51,249 nt of DNA, taken from the NCBI GenBank assembly GCA_019114465.1, contig DXFM01000019.1, positions 1-51,249 of the forward strand. The letters are read 5' to 3'. The notes beneath the pieces are model-generated. The model saw nothing but the letters and a program-made list of their open reading frames with translations. It made no database searches and was not told where the DNA came from. Of the stretch, positions 15,812-23,709 are shown piece by piece. This stretch comes from Candidatus Lachnoclostridium avicola. Lineage in GTDB: Bacteria; Bacillota; Clostridia; Lachnospirales; Lachnospiraceae. Made by a program: the position numbers and the translations under genes. Every line of letters starts with the position of its first letter. Positions within the stretch are counted from its first letter, which is position 1.

Positions 15812-16759
15812 TCATTTATCCATATAAAATTTTCGAATTGCTTTTTCCCTGTCTATCTGGACCAGCTGACCAATATTCATCTCCTCCGGTCGATGATTCA
15901 GCCGGTTATTGATGTCGATCACCAGCATGCCGAAGGTCAGCCTTCCTTCCAGATCCACTTCCCCGTACCGCATTTCTCTGCTGCACAGCTCCGGGGCCAC
16001 CGCGGCGGCCACCGCTGCCATATCCTGAAGAGGAAGAGGCCTTCGACGCTGCCCAAGAGGAAGTTCCGCATTGGCATCACACCAGCGCTTTTTCATCAGA
16101 CGGTTAAACTGATGAAGCACCGGTTCTTTCTCATACATATGAATATCCACTTCCTCTTTGGTGAGATAGCAGATTTCTCCTGCATCCACCGGACACATCG
16201 TCAGCGGAATCTTCCGTTCCAACACATACTGCGCCGCTTCCGGATCCAAAAAAGTTCCATAGTCTTTCACCATCTGAAGCTGAGCGTGTCTCCATGTTCC
16301 CCCGCACCAGATAATTTCCTCAATCAACTCCCCCGCGTCCGGATACCGCTCCAAAAGCATTGCCAGATTAGTCAGACAGCCGGCGCACAGGATCTTTCCT
16401 CCGCCCTGTTCGCTCAGTTTTCTGTATATAAAATCCGCTCCATCCTCCCCGGAGACCGGCCAGGTCCGATCGGTGTCAATCTGCAGTCCGTTGATGGCCT
16501 GTCCCACATCCTCATCGGAAACCGGCAGCATATAATCTCTCCTCCATGGGCGTTCCGCCCCCAGAGCAACTTCCGTATTCCATCCCAAAAGCTCCAGCAG
16601 ACCTCCCATACTTCTCCTGGAGCTCTCCAGAGACACTCTGCCGAAACACAGGGAAATCCCCAGCACCTCTACCTGCTCTTTCACATGATCCAGAGCAAAC
16701 AAAATTCCCGCACTCTCTTCTGTCACGCTCATATCCAGCAGCAGACGTATTTTTTTCAT
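15812..16759 (-). CDS. Degenerate nucleoside-hydrolase homologue, metal site lost
   Basis: The 315-residue protein aligns with its 335-residue neighbour along its length (I-L-C-A-G-C-L-T-N-L-A-M-L-L-E-R-Y-P-D-A, C-G-G-T-W, D-P-E-A-A, C-P-V-D). It lacks the IUNH signature. Where the neighbour has F-D-V-D-T-G-I-D-D-G, this one reads L-D-M-S-V-T-E-E-S-A, keeping only the first Asp. The His-Asp pair near the C-terminus is Q-D. Calcium binding and hydrolysis are therefore unlikely in the usual form. The frame is intact and overlaps both the spacing and stop of its neighbour (four bases), so it appears maintained. It may be a regulatory partner, a binding protein or an enzyme of altered chemistry. 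Confidence 0.8.
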   Translation of the reverse strand: MKKIRLLLDMSVTEESAGILFALDHVKEQVEVLGISLCFGRVSLESSRRSMGGLLELLGWNTEVALGAERPWRRDYMLPVSDEDVGQAINGLQIDTDRTWPVSGEDGADFIYRKLSEQGGGKILCAGCLTNLAMLLERYPDAGELIEEIIWCGGTWRHAQLQMVKDYGTFLDPEAAQYVLERKIPLTMCPVDAGEICYLTKEEVDIHMYEKEPVLHQFNRLMKKRWCDANAELPLGQRRRPLPLQDMAAVAAAVAPELCSREMRYGEVDLEGRLTFGMLVIDINNRLNHRPEEMNIGQLVQIDREKAIRKFYMDK

Positions 16760-17763
16760 AAGCGGCTCCCTTCCCTGTCCTCATATTTCTGAAAACACTC
16801 CATAAAATACCTGGCAAAACCTTCTCGATCCACCGAATCCACAAAAAACAGATTTTTCTGTTCTTTCGGCAAACGCAGGGTATCCTCATAGTCGATCACT
16901 GTCATAGCCACACAGAGACGGCTCTGACTCTCTACCCTGCAGTAATACCGTCCATAGGTAAAAAGTTCCGGGTGCTCAATAAAAGCCAGTGCGCAGTTGT
17001 CATGCATGGACTGTCCCACCAGACCATTTACCACATTCTCCCCCAGTTTAGCGCAGGTTTCATAGTATGAGCGGATCATGGCGCAGGCTGCCTTTCCCAC
17101 CGGCGAGCGGAATTTCTCCATCTCCTTCATCTCTTCCAGCGTAATCAGGGCATCTCCAGTCAAGTCTCCCGGACACATGTAGAAGGGAACGCCTGAGTCC
17201 ATTACAATTTCCGCCCCATGAGGATCATAAAAAATATTGACGCTGGACATGGGACTTAAAGTACCTTCCCGGATATATCCTCCCATGTTTACGAAACACC
17301 GGATGTAGTCGGACGCATCCGGATATTTCCGGAGAAGGATTCCCGCGTTTGTCAGAGGCCCCAGGCAGCAGTAAACCACCGGTTTTCCATAATTTTTCAT
17401 GGTCTCATAAACAAAATCCCAGGCTTTTTCCTTTCTCAGCGCTTTTCTGGCATCTTCAAAAGGAAATTCATATCCCCCCAGCCCGTTTTCCCCGTGGACA
17501 AACATTCCCCCGGCTTCCTGTTCCTGATCTCCGTCCATCTTTCTGAGAATTGGCGCCGCAGCTCCGGCAGCCACCGGAATGTCTTCCCTTCCGCAGAGCT
17601 TCAGCACGTTAAGAGTATTGCGCAGCGTATGGGTCAGATAATTATTCCCATGAGATACGGTTACACCCAAAATTTCTAAATTTTCGCTGATGCACGCCAT
17701 CATGAGAGTCGTTCCGTCGTCAATTCCGGTGTCCACATCAAAAATAATCGGTATCTTTTTCAC
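16756..17763 (-). CDS. Nucleoside hydrolase (IUNH family), intact active site
   Basis: The 335-residue enzyme has the complete calcium motif F-D-V-D-T-G-I-D-D-G (8-17). It also has the ribose loop H-G-E-N-G-L-G-G, N-M-G-G-Y and the C-terminal M-H-D-N-C-A-L-A pair. It hydrolyses a nucleoside to base and free pentose in the cytoplasm. This gives the MtnK-type kinase two genes downstream its substrate without using phosphate. It is first in its unit, divergent from the HTH-methyltransferase gene across a 163-base gap; a weak TTGTAC, 17-base, TAAGAT promoter can be drawn there. Base specificity is not readable. Confidence 0.88.
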   Translation of the reverse strand: MKKIPIIFDVDTGIDDGTTLMMACISENLEILGVTVSHGNNYLTHTLRNTLNVLKLCGREDIPVAAGAAAPILRKMDGDQEQEAGGMFVHGENGLGGYEFPFEDARKALRKEKAWDFVYETMKNYGKPVVYCCLGPLTNAGILLRKYPDASDYIRCFVNMGGYIREGTLSPMSSVNIFYDPHGAEIVMDSGVPFYMCPGDLTGDALITLEEMKEMEKFRSPVGKAACAMIRSYYETCAKLGENVVNGLVGQSMHDNCALAFIEHPELFTYGRYYCRVESQSRLCVAMTVIDYEDTLRLPKEQKNLFFVDSVDREGFARYFMECFQKYEDREGSRL

Positions 17764-17845
17764 GATCTGCCACCTCCTTTTCTTTCCTTCATCTTATCGG
17801 ACAGCAAAACGCAGTACAATAATCGGGCTGTTGAAGAATCTTAAA

Positions 17846-17888
17846 AATTCAACTAACGGTTGAATTCATGAATTTCATCCGATATACT
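17846..17888 (+). promoter_or_regulatory. Promoter and palindromic operator of the HTH-methyltransferase gene
   Basis: TTGAAT (17860-17865), 17 bases, TATACT (17883-17888) form a good promoter. A perfect palindrome, AATTCAAC-TAACG-GTTGAATT (17846-17866), covers the -35 box. Such overlap is typical of an autorepressed XRE regulator, and the gene downstream begins with an XRE helix-turn-helix. Confidence 0.6.
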
Positions 17889-17926
17889 CAAAGAAGAATC
17901 CGCGGCAAATTATCAGGAGGTTTCAT

Positions 17927-18739
17927 ATGGATCTGGGAAAAAATATTGCGAAATACCGCAAAGAAAAAAATCTGACCCAGCGGCAGCTGGCTGACCTGTT
18001 GGGAATTTCCTTTCAGGCCGTTTCCAAATGGGAAAACAATCATTCCATGCCCGACGTATTTCTTCTGCCCCGACTGGCTGCCGCTTTGGACGTGAGCTGT
18101 GACATGCTGTTTGGCTACTATCCGCCCACCTTTTCTTCTCCTTATGAGGAACTCTATCAGTCTGCAGAATATTACTGGGGCACACAGCCCACCGCCCTGA
18201 GCATGAAAGTCCTGACTTACTACCCGCCTCAGAACTGGCCTTCCCTCCTGGACATCGGCTGCCGCGAAGGACAGAATGTGCTTTTTTTCGGCCGAAACGG
18301 CTACCGGGTTACAGGTGTTGACATCTCCGAGTCTGGAATCCGCAAGGCACGCCTTCTCACAGGAAAATACCATATACCGGCGGAGCTGGTATGCGCTTCC
18401 ATTGAAAATTATCTGCCCGCTCAGCCGTTTCACATTTTTTTCTGCGACAACATGCTTCACCTGGTCACGCCGGGAAACCGAAAGCAGCTTCTTCTCACCT
18501 GCAAAGAGCTGACTCCCCCCGGAGGAATCCACGTGATCAACGTCCCAGTTCAAAAGCCTTTTCTGCCTCAGGGAGGGGAGATTCAAAAATGCTATCCCTG
18601 GTTCTCCGGCGAACTGTTCTCTCTCTACTGGGACTGGGAAATTTTAGAAGGCGGCGAAGTCCGCTCCCACTCCGAGACAACACCGAAATCGTCAGAGATC
18701 TGCAGTTATATTGTGGCCAAAAAGCCGATCTCCGCCTAA
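17927..18739 (+). CDS. XRE helix-turn-helix fused to a SAM-dependent methyltransferase
   Basis: The 270-residue protein joins two domains. Residues 1-63 are an XRE DNA-binding domain (L-T-Q-R-Q-L-A-D-L-L-G-I-S-F-Q-A-V-S-K-W-E-N). Residues about 95-235 are a class I methyltransferase of the TehB/Methyltransf_11 kind, with motif I L-L-D-I-G-C-R-E-G-Q-N and V-T-G-V-D-I-S for SAM, then D-N-M-L-H-L-V. It could be a regulator that senses SAM or a SAM-like nucleoside, or a self-regulated detoxifying enzyme. It is divergent from the nucleoside-hydrolase unit. AGGAGG about 8 bases before the ATG supports the start. The real substrate is unknown. Confidence 0.85.
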   Translation: MDLGKNIAKYRKEKNLTQRQLADLLGISFQAVSKWENNHSMPDVFLLPRLAAALDVSCDMLFGYYPPTFSSPYEELYQSAEYYWGTQPTALSMKVLTYYPPQNWPSLLDIGCREGQNVLFFGRNGYRVTGVDISESGIRKARLLTGKYHIPAELVCASIENYLPAQPFHIFFCDNMLHLVTPGNRKQLLLTCKELTPPGGIHVINVPVQKPFLPQGGEIQKCYPWFSGELFSLYWDWEILEGGEVRSHSETTPKSSEICSYIVAKKPISA

Positions 18740-18941
18740 TCCTTCAGAGCTTCATATCTTGTTCTCCATGCCGGAGCGCCGCCGCGCCTCCGGCTGTTTT
18801 TCCTCTTTTCTCCATTATTTTTAACATTTCCCAAACATTTTTCTATCATTTCAAAAACAAAACCGGCCTATACTGCCTGACAGAAGCAAAAAACACCCAG
18901 CCGCCAGGGCCGGGCAGTCTGAAAATATGAGGTGAATTTAC
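18740..18941. other. Intergenic stretch upstream of the acyltransferase-like gene
   Basis: About 200 bases with no convincing gene. A TATACT -10-like box occurs near 18866 without a clear -35, followed by a GC-rich segment (CAGCCGCCAGGGCCGGGCAG) that can fold weakly. I see no terminator with a T-run for the upstream gene. Confidence 0.35.
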
Positions 18942-20312
18942 ATGAGCAATCCATTCTATGATCTGTATAATGCGATGAAACGCAGTGAAAAAGAAGTGTT
19001 AATCAGTGGGTCCGGGTCCACTCCCCAGGGAAAAAACGAGAAAAACCGTTCCGGGCAGAGCTATCTGTACAAGCGGCACGGAATGGAGAGCGAGGTGATC
19101 GAGATCCGCTTAAAAAAGAAGGTCTCCGGCTCTTTTTTAAACCAGGCGCTGCAGACCTCCATCAAACGGTATCCCTACTTCAATACCAGGCTGGTGGAGC
19201 GGGACGGTGACTTTTATATTATCCAGAACGCTCAGTCTCTCGTCGCCAGGCGGACGAAAACGCTGGCCCGGCTGGGCCACATCAGCTGCGGCTGTCACCT
19301 GGTGGACATCACCTACTATGACTGCTCCATCTACGTGTCCTTCCATCACGCCCTGTGCGACGGACGGGGGATCATGCCGTTTGTGGAGACGCTGATCTAT
19401 TATTACTGCAATCCGGCTTACGGGACGGAGCCGCTGCCGGAAGGCGTCCGCCAGGCGGACGATCCTCTTCTTCCCGGGGAAACCGACGATCCGTTCCTGC
19501 AGAAATATTCTTTCGACGACCAGAAGGAATTTATCAGTCTCTCCCGGGACGCCTACGCCATCCCGGAAAATGTTGTCACCGGGGAGATCACCAACTACCG
19601 GTACGAGGTCCGGGTTCCGGCCACCGCCTACATGAAGGCGTGCAGGGAACACAACGCTACCCCCGTCATCCTTCTCGCTCTGCTCATGAGCCGGGCCATC
19701 GCCGGGATATATCCGGATTACGACAAACCCATCAACGCCAACATCGCCACCGACATGCGGGATGCCCTGGACGCTCCCAACACTTTTAAGAACTGCGTCA
19801 AGAGCATGATCCTGCCCTACAGCCGGGAATCTGCCGAAAAAAGCCTGACGGAGCAGGCCACGGAATACCGGGAACTGTTAAACGCCCAGCGGGACCGGGA
19901 TTACTGCCGTCGGGAGGCCAACGCCATGATCGGTCTCTTTGACAAGCTGGACAGCCTGAAATCCTACGAAGAAAAGCAGAAAATCATATCCTTTTACGAG
20001 GGCATGACCTTAAACACCTACATCATCAGCTACCTGGGAACATTCCGCCTGGGCGCCCATGAAAAGCAGATCGACAGCATCCATCTGTACAACTCCGGGA
20101 CAACGGGCCTGGGCATCAACATGATCTGCTGCGGAGATTCCTTTATCCTCGACTTCAAGCAGAACTTTTCCTCAAACAAATATGTGCGGACTTTCTGCGC
20201 CCAGCTGGAACAGCTGGGCGCGGAGTGCAGGGTCAGCGATTCCATTCCGTTTATCACCCCCGGCGATTCCATTATAAAGAGGGAGACCGAAAGTGTCGTT
20301 CCCGCCGTTTAG
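18942..20312 (+). CDS. Condensation-fold (HHxxxDG) acyltransferase-like protein
   Basis: The 456-residue protein carries H-H-A-L-C-D-G (135-141), the catalytic HHxxxDG motif of the chloramphenicol acetyltransferase/NRPS condensation superfamily. The rest has that fold's pattern (R-Y-P-Y-F-N-T-R-L, I-N-A-N-I-A-T-D-M-R, L-G-I-N-M-I). There are no adenylation or carrier domains and none nearby, so it is stand-alone. It could acylate an alcohol or amine, transferring from CoA or a carrier protein. AGGTG 10 bases upstream is a modest ribosome site. It ends at a strong bidirectional terminator shared with the convergent glycerate kinase. I do not recognise a named family. Confidence 0.72.
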   Translation: MSNPFYDLYNAMKRSEKEVLISGSGSTPQGKNEKNRSGQSYLYKRHGMESEVIEIRLKKKVSGSFLNQALQTSIKRYPYFNTRLVERDGDFYIIQNAQSLVARRTKTLARLGHISCGCHLVDITYYDCSIYVSFHHALCDGRGIMPFVETLIYYYCNPAYGTEPLPEGVRQADDPLLPGETDDPFLQKYSFDDQKEFISLSRDAYAIPENVVTGEITNYRYEVRVPATAYMKACREHNATPVILLALLMSRAIAGIYPDYDKPINANIATDMRDALDAPNTFKNCVKSMILPYSRESAEKSLTEQATEYRELLNAQRDRDYCRREANAMIGLFDKLDSLKSYEEKQKIISFYEGMTLNTYIISYLGTFRLGAHEKQIDSIHLYNSGTTGLGINMICCGDSFILDFKQNFSSNKYVRTFCAQLEQLGAECRVSDSIPFITPGDSIIKRETESVVPAV

Positions 20313-20315
20313 ACA

Positions 20316-20345
20316 TAAAAAAGGAGGCGGTTTCGCCTCCTTTTC
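20316..20345. terminator. Bidirectional intrinsic terminator
   Basis: The perfect stem AAAGGAGGCG (20320-20329) / CGCCTCCTTT (20334-20343) has a GTTT loop, with A-run and T-run on its two sides. It serves the acyltransferase-like gene on the plus strand and the glycerate kinase gene on the minus strand. Confidence 0.9.
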
Positions 20346-20357
20346 TCCGCACTCTGA

Positions 20358-21500
20358 TTATTTTTTCAGGCTCATGCCCGCCCGGAGCATCCGGAACATC
20401 CGGTCAGCAGCTCCCTTATACAGCTCGTCGGCCCGCTCCAGCGCCTCCTCGATGTCCATGGCGCCGTTGATGGTGGGCAGGATACTCTCCACGCCGAAGT
20501 CGTAGATCTTCTCCGCTCCGTCGCCCATGCCGCCCACGATGGCCACGGCCGGGATGCCTTTCTTCTTGCACCGCATACCGATGCCGCTGGGCACCTTGCC
20601 GAAGGCAGACTGCCAGTCGATCCGGCCCTCGCCGGTGACCACCAGATCCACGCCGTCCAGCAGGTGATCGAAATCAATCAGATCCAGCACCGTCTCGATT
20701 CCCGATTTCATGTTGGCGTGAAGGAACACCTTGAACGCGGCTCCCAGGCCGCCGGCGGCTCCCGCTCCCTCAAAATGGTCCGCATCCACGCCCAGCTTCT
20801 CCTGAATCACCGCCGCGTAGTGGAGCATTCCCGCCTCCAGGCGGTCCAGAATCTCCGGGGTGCCTCCCTTCTGCTTGCCGAAGGTGTAGGTGGCTCCCGT
20901 CGGTCCGGTGAGGGGATTGTTCACATCGCACATCACCGTAAACTCCGTCTCCTTCACCGCCGGATGGATACCGCTCACGTCAATGTCCGCCACCTTCTCC
21001 AGGTCGGCGCCCACTCCCGTCAGCTCTTTTCCGTCCTTGTCCAGGAATTTCACTCCCAGAGCCGCCATGGCCCCCATGCCGCCGTCATTGGTGGCGCTGC
21101 CGCCGATGGCGATGGAAATTTTACGGTATCCGCTGTCCAGAGCGTCCCGGATCAGCTCTCCGGTACCGAAGGTGGTAGTATTTAATGGATTTCTCTTCTC
21201 CACCGGCACCATGGGCAGGCCGGAAGCGGCTGCCATCTCGATAATAGCGGAGTCCCCGTGGAACTCCCCGTAGGAGCTCTCCGTCTCCTCCATCAGAGGT
21301 CCGTGAACCCTGACTTTCTTAATATTGCCCTTTGTGACGGCGATCACGGCGTCCACCGTTCCCTCGCCGCCGTCGGCCACCGGCACTCCGAACGTCTCAC
21401 AGCCGGGGAAAATCTTCTCCGCAGACTCCGTCAGCAGGCTGATAATTTTTTCTGAGGACAGGGTCCCCTTAAACGAATCTGAAGCAAATAAAAATTTCAT
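20358..21500 (-). CDS. Glycerate kinase (GlxK/GarK family)
   Basis: The product (380 residues) begins M-K-F-L-F-A-S-D-S-F-K-G-T-L-S-S, the family start. It contains V-A-D-G-G-E-G-T-V-D-A (substrate and phosphate site), A-I-G-G-S-A-T-N-D-G-G-M-G-A, and G-E-G-R-I-D-W-Q-S in the C-terminal part. It phosphorylates glycerate to phosphoglycerate with ATP. The ATG at 21500, nine codons inside the longest frame, has GGAGG five bases upstream. It is last in the unit garR-dapA-like-glycerate kinase, giving the final step from tartronate semialdehyde to lower glycolysis. Confidence 0.93.
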   Translation of the reverse strand: MKFLFASDSFKGTLSSEKIISLLTESAEKIFPGCETFGVPVADGGEGTVDAVIAVTKGNIKKVRVHGPLMEETESSYGEFHGDSAIIEMAAASGLPMVPVEKRNPLNTTTFGTGELIRDALDSGYRKISIAIGGSATNDGGMGAMAALGVKFLDKDGKELTGVGADLEKVADIDVSGIHPAVKETEFTVMCDVNNPLTGPTGATYTFGKQKGGTPEILDRLEAGMLHYAAVIQEKLGVDADHFEGAGAAGGLGAAFKVFLHANMKSGIETVLDLIDFDHLLDGVDLVVTGEGRIDWQSAFGKVPSGIGMRCKKKGIPAVAIVGGMGDGAEKIYDFGVESILPTINGAMDIEEALERADELYKGAADRMFRMLRAGMSLKK

Positions 21501-21668
21501 TCTATCCTCCGTTTCCATCTGTACCATTCATCTGTACTGCAGGCTGGTTTCTGCTCTCAGTATAACACGCAGATTTCCCCTTTGTACAGACAAACCGGCA
21601 GCCTGCCATCAATGAGGTAAGCCGCCGGTCCGCAGATGTATCATATTATTTTTTCATTAGGGGCGAAA

Positions 21669-22568
21669 TTAAATCAGTCCTGCTTTCTGCATTTCTGTCT
21701 TGATCTTGTCAAGCACAGGACCTTCCGGAGTCGGCAGATTGGGGGTGTAGGGCACGCCCATATTTCTTCCTCTCAGGTTTGCCATATCCTTTGCCGCCAC
21801 AGGGAAGCTGGCTGCGTCCATGGACAGTCTCACCGGATTCAGCTTAAACTGAGCTTCCAGAGAACCGGCCAGATCGCCGGCCACAAACTTGTTGTACACA
21901 TCTGTGATCAGCTCCGGCATGAAGTTGGCCGCTGTACACACGCCGCCCACAGCGCCGTGGCAGAGGGAAGCGTACAGCAGAGTATCCTTGCCGCCGAACA
22001 CCTTAAAGTTCACATCTCTCGTTCTTCTGATGAACTCAGAAGTCTGGGTGATGTCGCCGCTGGTGTCCTTCATTCCCACAATATTGGGAACCTCGTGGGC
22101 CAGGCGCTCTACCAGCCCTGCAGACATGGTATAGCCCACCCGTCCGGGATTATTGTAAAGCAGCATGGGGGTTTCCGGCACGCTCTCCGCAATGGTCTTA
22201 AAGTGATTGTAAAGCTCTGCCTCCGTGGGTTTTAAAAACATGGGCTGAAGAACGGAAATTCCCGCTGCTCCCGCTTCCACGGCCATCTTCGCCAGCCTGC
22301 AGCATTTCTTGGTGCTGATGGCACCGATTCCGAAATAAACCGGAACCCGTCCTGCTGCCTGGTCCAGCATGATCTTAAGGCCGCGCTCCATCTCGTCTTC
22401 CTCGACCATATAGAACTCGCCGTTGCTGCCGAATGCCAGAATTCCCAGCACTCCGCCTTCGATCACGTAGTCCACCTGATCTCTTAATCTGGCTTCGTCG
22501 ATCATCTCATTCTCATCGATAGGGGTGAGAATGGGAACGACCACGCCCTTGATAAAATCTGTATTCAT
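21669..22568 (-). CDS. DapA-family aldolase/dehydratase (substrate unknown)
   Basis: The 299-residue protein is a Schiff-base TIM-barrel lyase of the dihydrodipicolinate synthase family. Lys167 (G-M-K-D-T-S-G) is the Schiff-base residue and Tyr138 (L-L-Y-N-N-P-G) the proton relay. The usual G-T-T-G-E is G-S-N-G-E, and P-x-R-T-G is P-G-R-V-G. These changes point away from lysine biosynthesis and toward catabolic members that act on keto-deoxy sugar acids. Between a tartronate semialdehyde reductase and a glycerate kinase, a role in cleaving a keto-deoxy sugar acid is plausible. In classical glucarate pathways that aldolase is of another family (GarL), so this is not settled. Confidence 0.82.
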   Translation of the reverse strand: MNTDFIKGVVVPILTPIDENEMIDEARLRDQVDYVIEGGVLGILAFGSNGEFYMVEEDEMERGLKIMLDQAAGRVPVYFGIGAISTKKCCRLAKMAVEAGAAGISVLQPMFLKPTEAELYNHFKTIAESVPETPMLLYNNPGRVGYTMSAGLVERLAHEVPNIVGMKDTSGDITQTSEFIRRTRDVNFKVFGGKDTLLYASLCHGAVGGVCTAANFMPELITDVYNKFVAGDLAGSLEAQFKLNPVRLSMDAASFPVAAKDMANLRGRNMGVPYTPNLPTPEGPVLDKIKTEMQKAGLI

Positions 22569-22619
22569 GATAACGCTCTCCCCTGCTACAACTGTATTTC
22601 CGATCTCAGTATTCTCGGA

Positions 22620-23513
22620 TTACTGCTTGTCCGGCTCAACTACTACGTTGCCGATCTTCTCATAGTACTTCACAAGGCTGGAGTGATCCTCTTTCTCATA
22701 TCCGTCAGCCTTTAAAGCCTGCATCATTTCCATCAGCTGTCCGGTCAGCGGAACAGGAGCGGAAATGGCATGAGCAGCGTTCAGCGCGTTGTTCAGGTCC
22801 TTAATGTGCAGCTCGATACGGAAGCCGGGCTTGAAGTTTCTGGAAAGCATCATAGGAGCCTTTGCGTCCATAACGGTGGATCCGGCAAGACCGCCTCTGA
22901 TTGCCTGATATACCAGCTCCGGATCGGTGCCGGCTTTCTTTGCGAAAGAAAGAGCCTCGCCTACAGCAGCGATGTTGCAGGCAACTACGATCTGGTTTGC
23001 CAGCTTAGCAACATTTCCGGATCCTAAAGCGCCAACGTATACAACAGAACCTGCCATTACCATTAACAGATCATAGAACTTGTCAAAGGTCTCTTTCTTG
23101 CCGCCTACCATTACGGAAAGAGTTCCGTCGATGGCCTTCGGCTCTCCGCCGGATACAGGAGCGTCCAGCATATCGATGCCTTTCTCTGCCAGCTCAGCGC
23201 CGATCTTCTTGCTCTCAACGGGATCGATGGAGCTCATGTCGATCACAACAGTGCCCGGCTTTGCTCCCTCGCACACGCCGCCCTCGCCTAACAGAGCAGA
23301 TCTTACCTGGGGAGAGTTCTGAACCATGGTGATGACAACATCACATTTCTCTCCTACTTCCTTGTTGCTTGTCGCTGCCTCAGCGCCGCAGGCAACTACG
23401 TCTGCAACTGCATCTCTATTGAAGTCATTTACTACCAGCTCATAACCAGCCTTGATCAGGTTCTTGCTCATCGGTCTGCCCATGATACCTAATCCGATAA
23501 ATCCTACCTTCAT
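22620..23513 (-). CDS. garR: Tartronate semialdehyde reductase (2-hydroxy-3-oxopropionate reductase)
   Basis: The 297-residue protein of the beta-hydroxyacid dehydrogenase family starts with the nucleotide fold G-F-I-G-L-G-I-M-G-R-P-M. Other landmarks are the substrate loop D-A-P-V-S-G-G-E-P-K-A (117-127), catalytic Lys170 in G-N-V-A-K-L-A-N-Q and a C-terminal K-D-L-N-N-A-L. It reduces tartronate semialdehyde to glycerate with NAD(P)H. The neighbouring glycerate kinase makes this assignment more likely than 3-hydroxyisobutyrate dehydrogenase. It is the first gene after a sigma-70-type promoter at 23587-23615. Confidence 0.87.
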   Translation of the reverse strand: MKVGFIGLGIMGRPMSKNLIKAGYELVVNDFNRDAVADVVACGAEAATSNKEVGEKCDVVITMVQNSPQVRSALLGEGGVCEGAKPGTVVIDMSSIDPVESKKIGAELAEKGIDMLDAPVSGGEPKAIDGTLSVMVGGKKETFDKFYDLLMVMAGSVVYVGALGSGNVAKLANQIVVACNIAAVGEALSFAKKAGTDPELVYQAIRGGLAGSTVMDAKAPMMLSRNFKPGFRIELHIKDLNNALNAAHAISAPVPLTGQLMEMMQALKADGYEKEDHSSLVKYYEKIGNVVVEPDKQ

Positions 23514-23586
23514 TTTAAATACCTCTCTTCATATTTTTATTTGCCGGGGGATCTCTCTTCAATCCCTTCCCTCAGCTTCGACTTCA

Positions 23587-23615
23587 TTATAGCGGGCTGC
23601 CCCCTGGATTTCCAT
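23587..23615 (-). promoter_or_regulatory. Sigma-70-type promoter of the garR operon
   Basis: On the minus strand TGGAAA, 17 bases and a perfect TATAAT (plus-strand 23587-23592) precede garR by about 75 bases. I see no -24/-12 GG-GC element. This matters because the upstream regulator belongs to a family that normally works with sigma-54. Confidence 0.55.
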
Positions 23616-23709
23616 AGACATTTTCCATGAAACGGCGCGTTTTTTTTGTGATATCTGCATATTTTTTATTTTTTTGAAACCAAATCATTTCTTTTTGATT
23701 TCATTCATT

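Noticed and set aside
23514..23709. A sigma-54 (-24/-12) promoter upstream of garR
   Set aside because: I found no GG-N10-GC element at proper spacing; a TATAAT box with 17-base spacing to TGGAAA is present instead.
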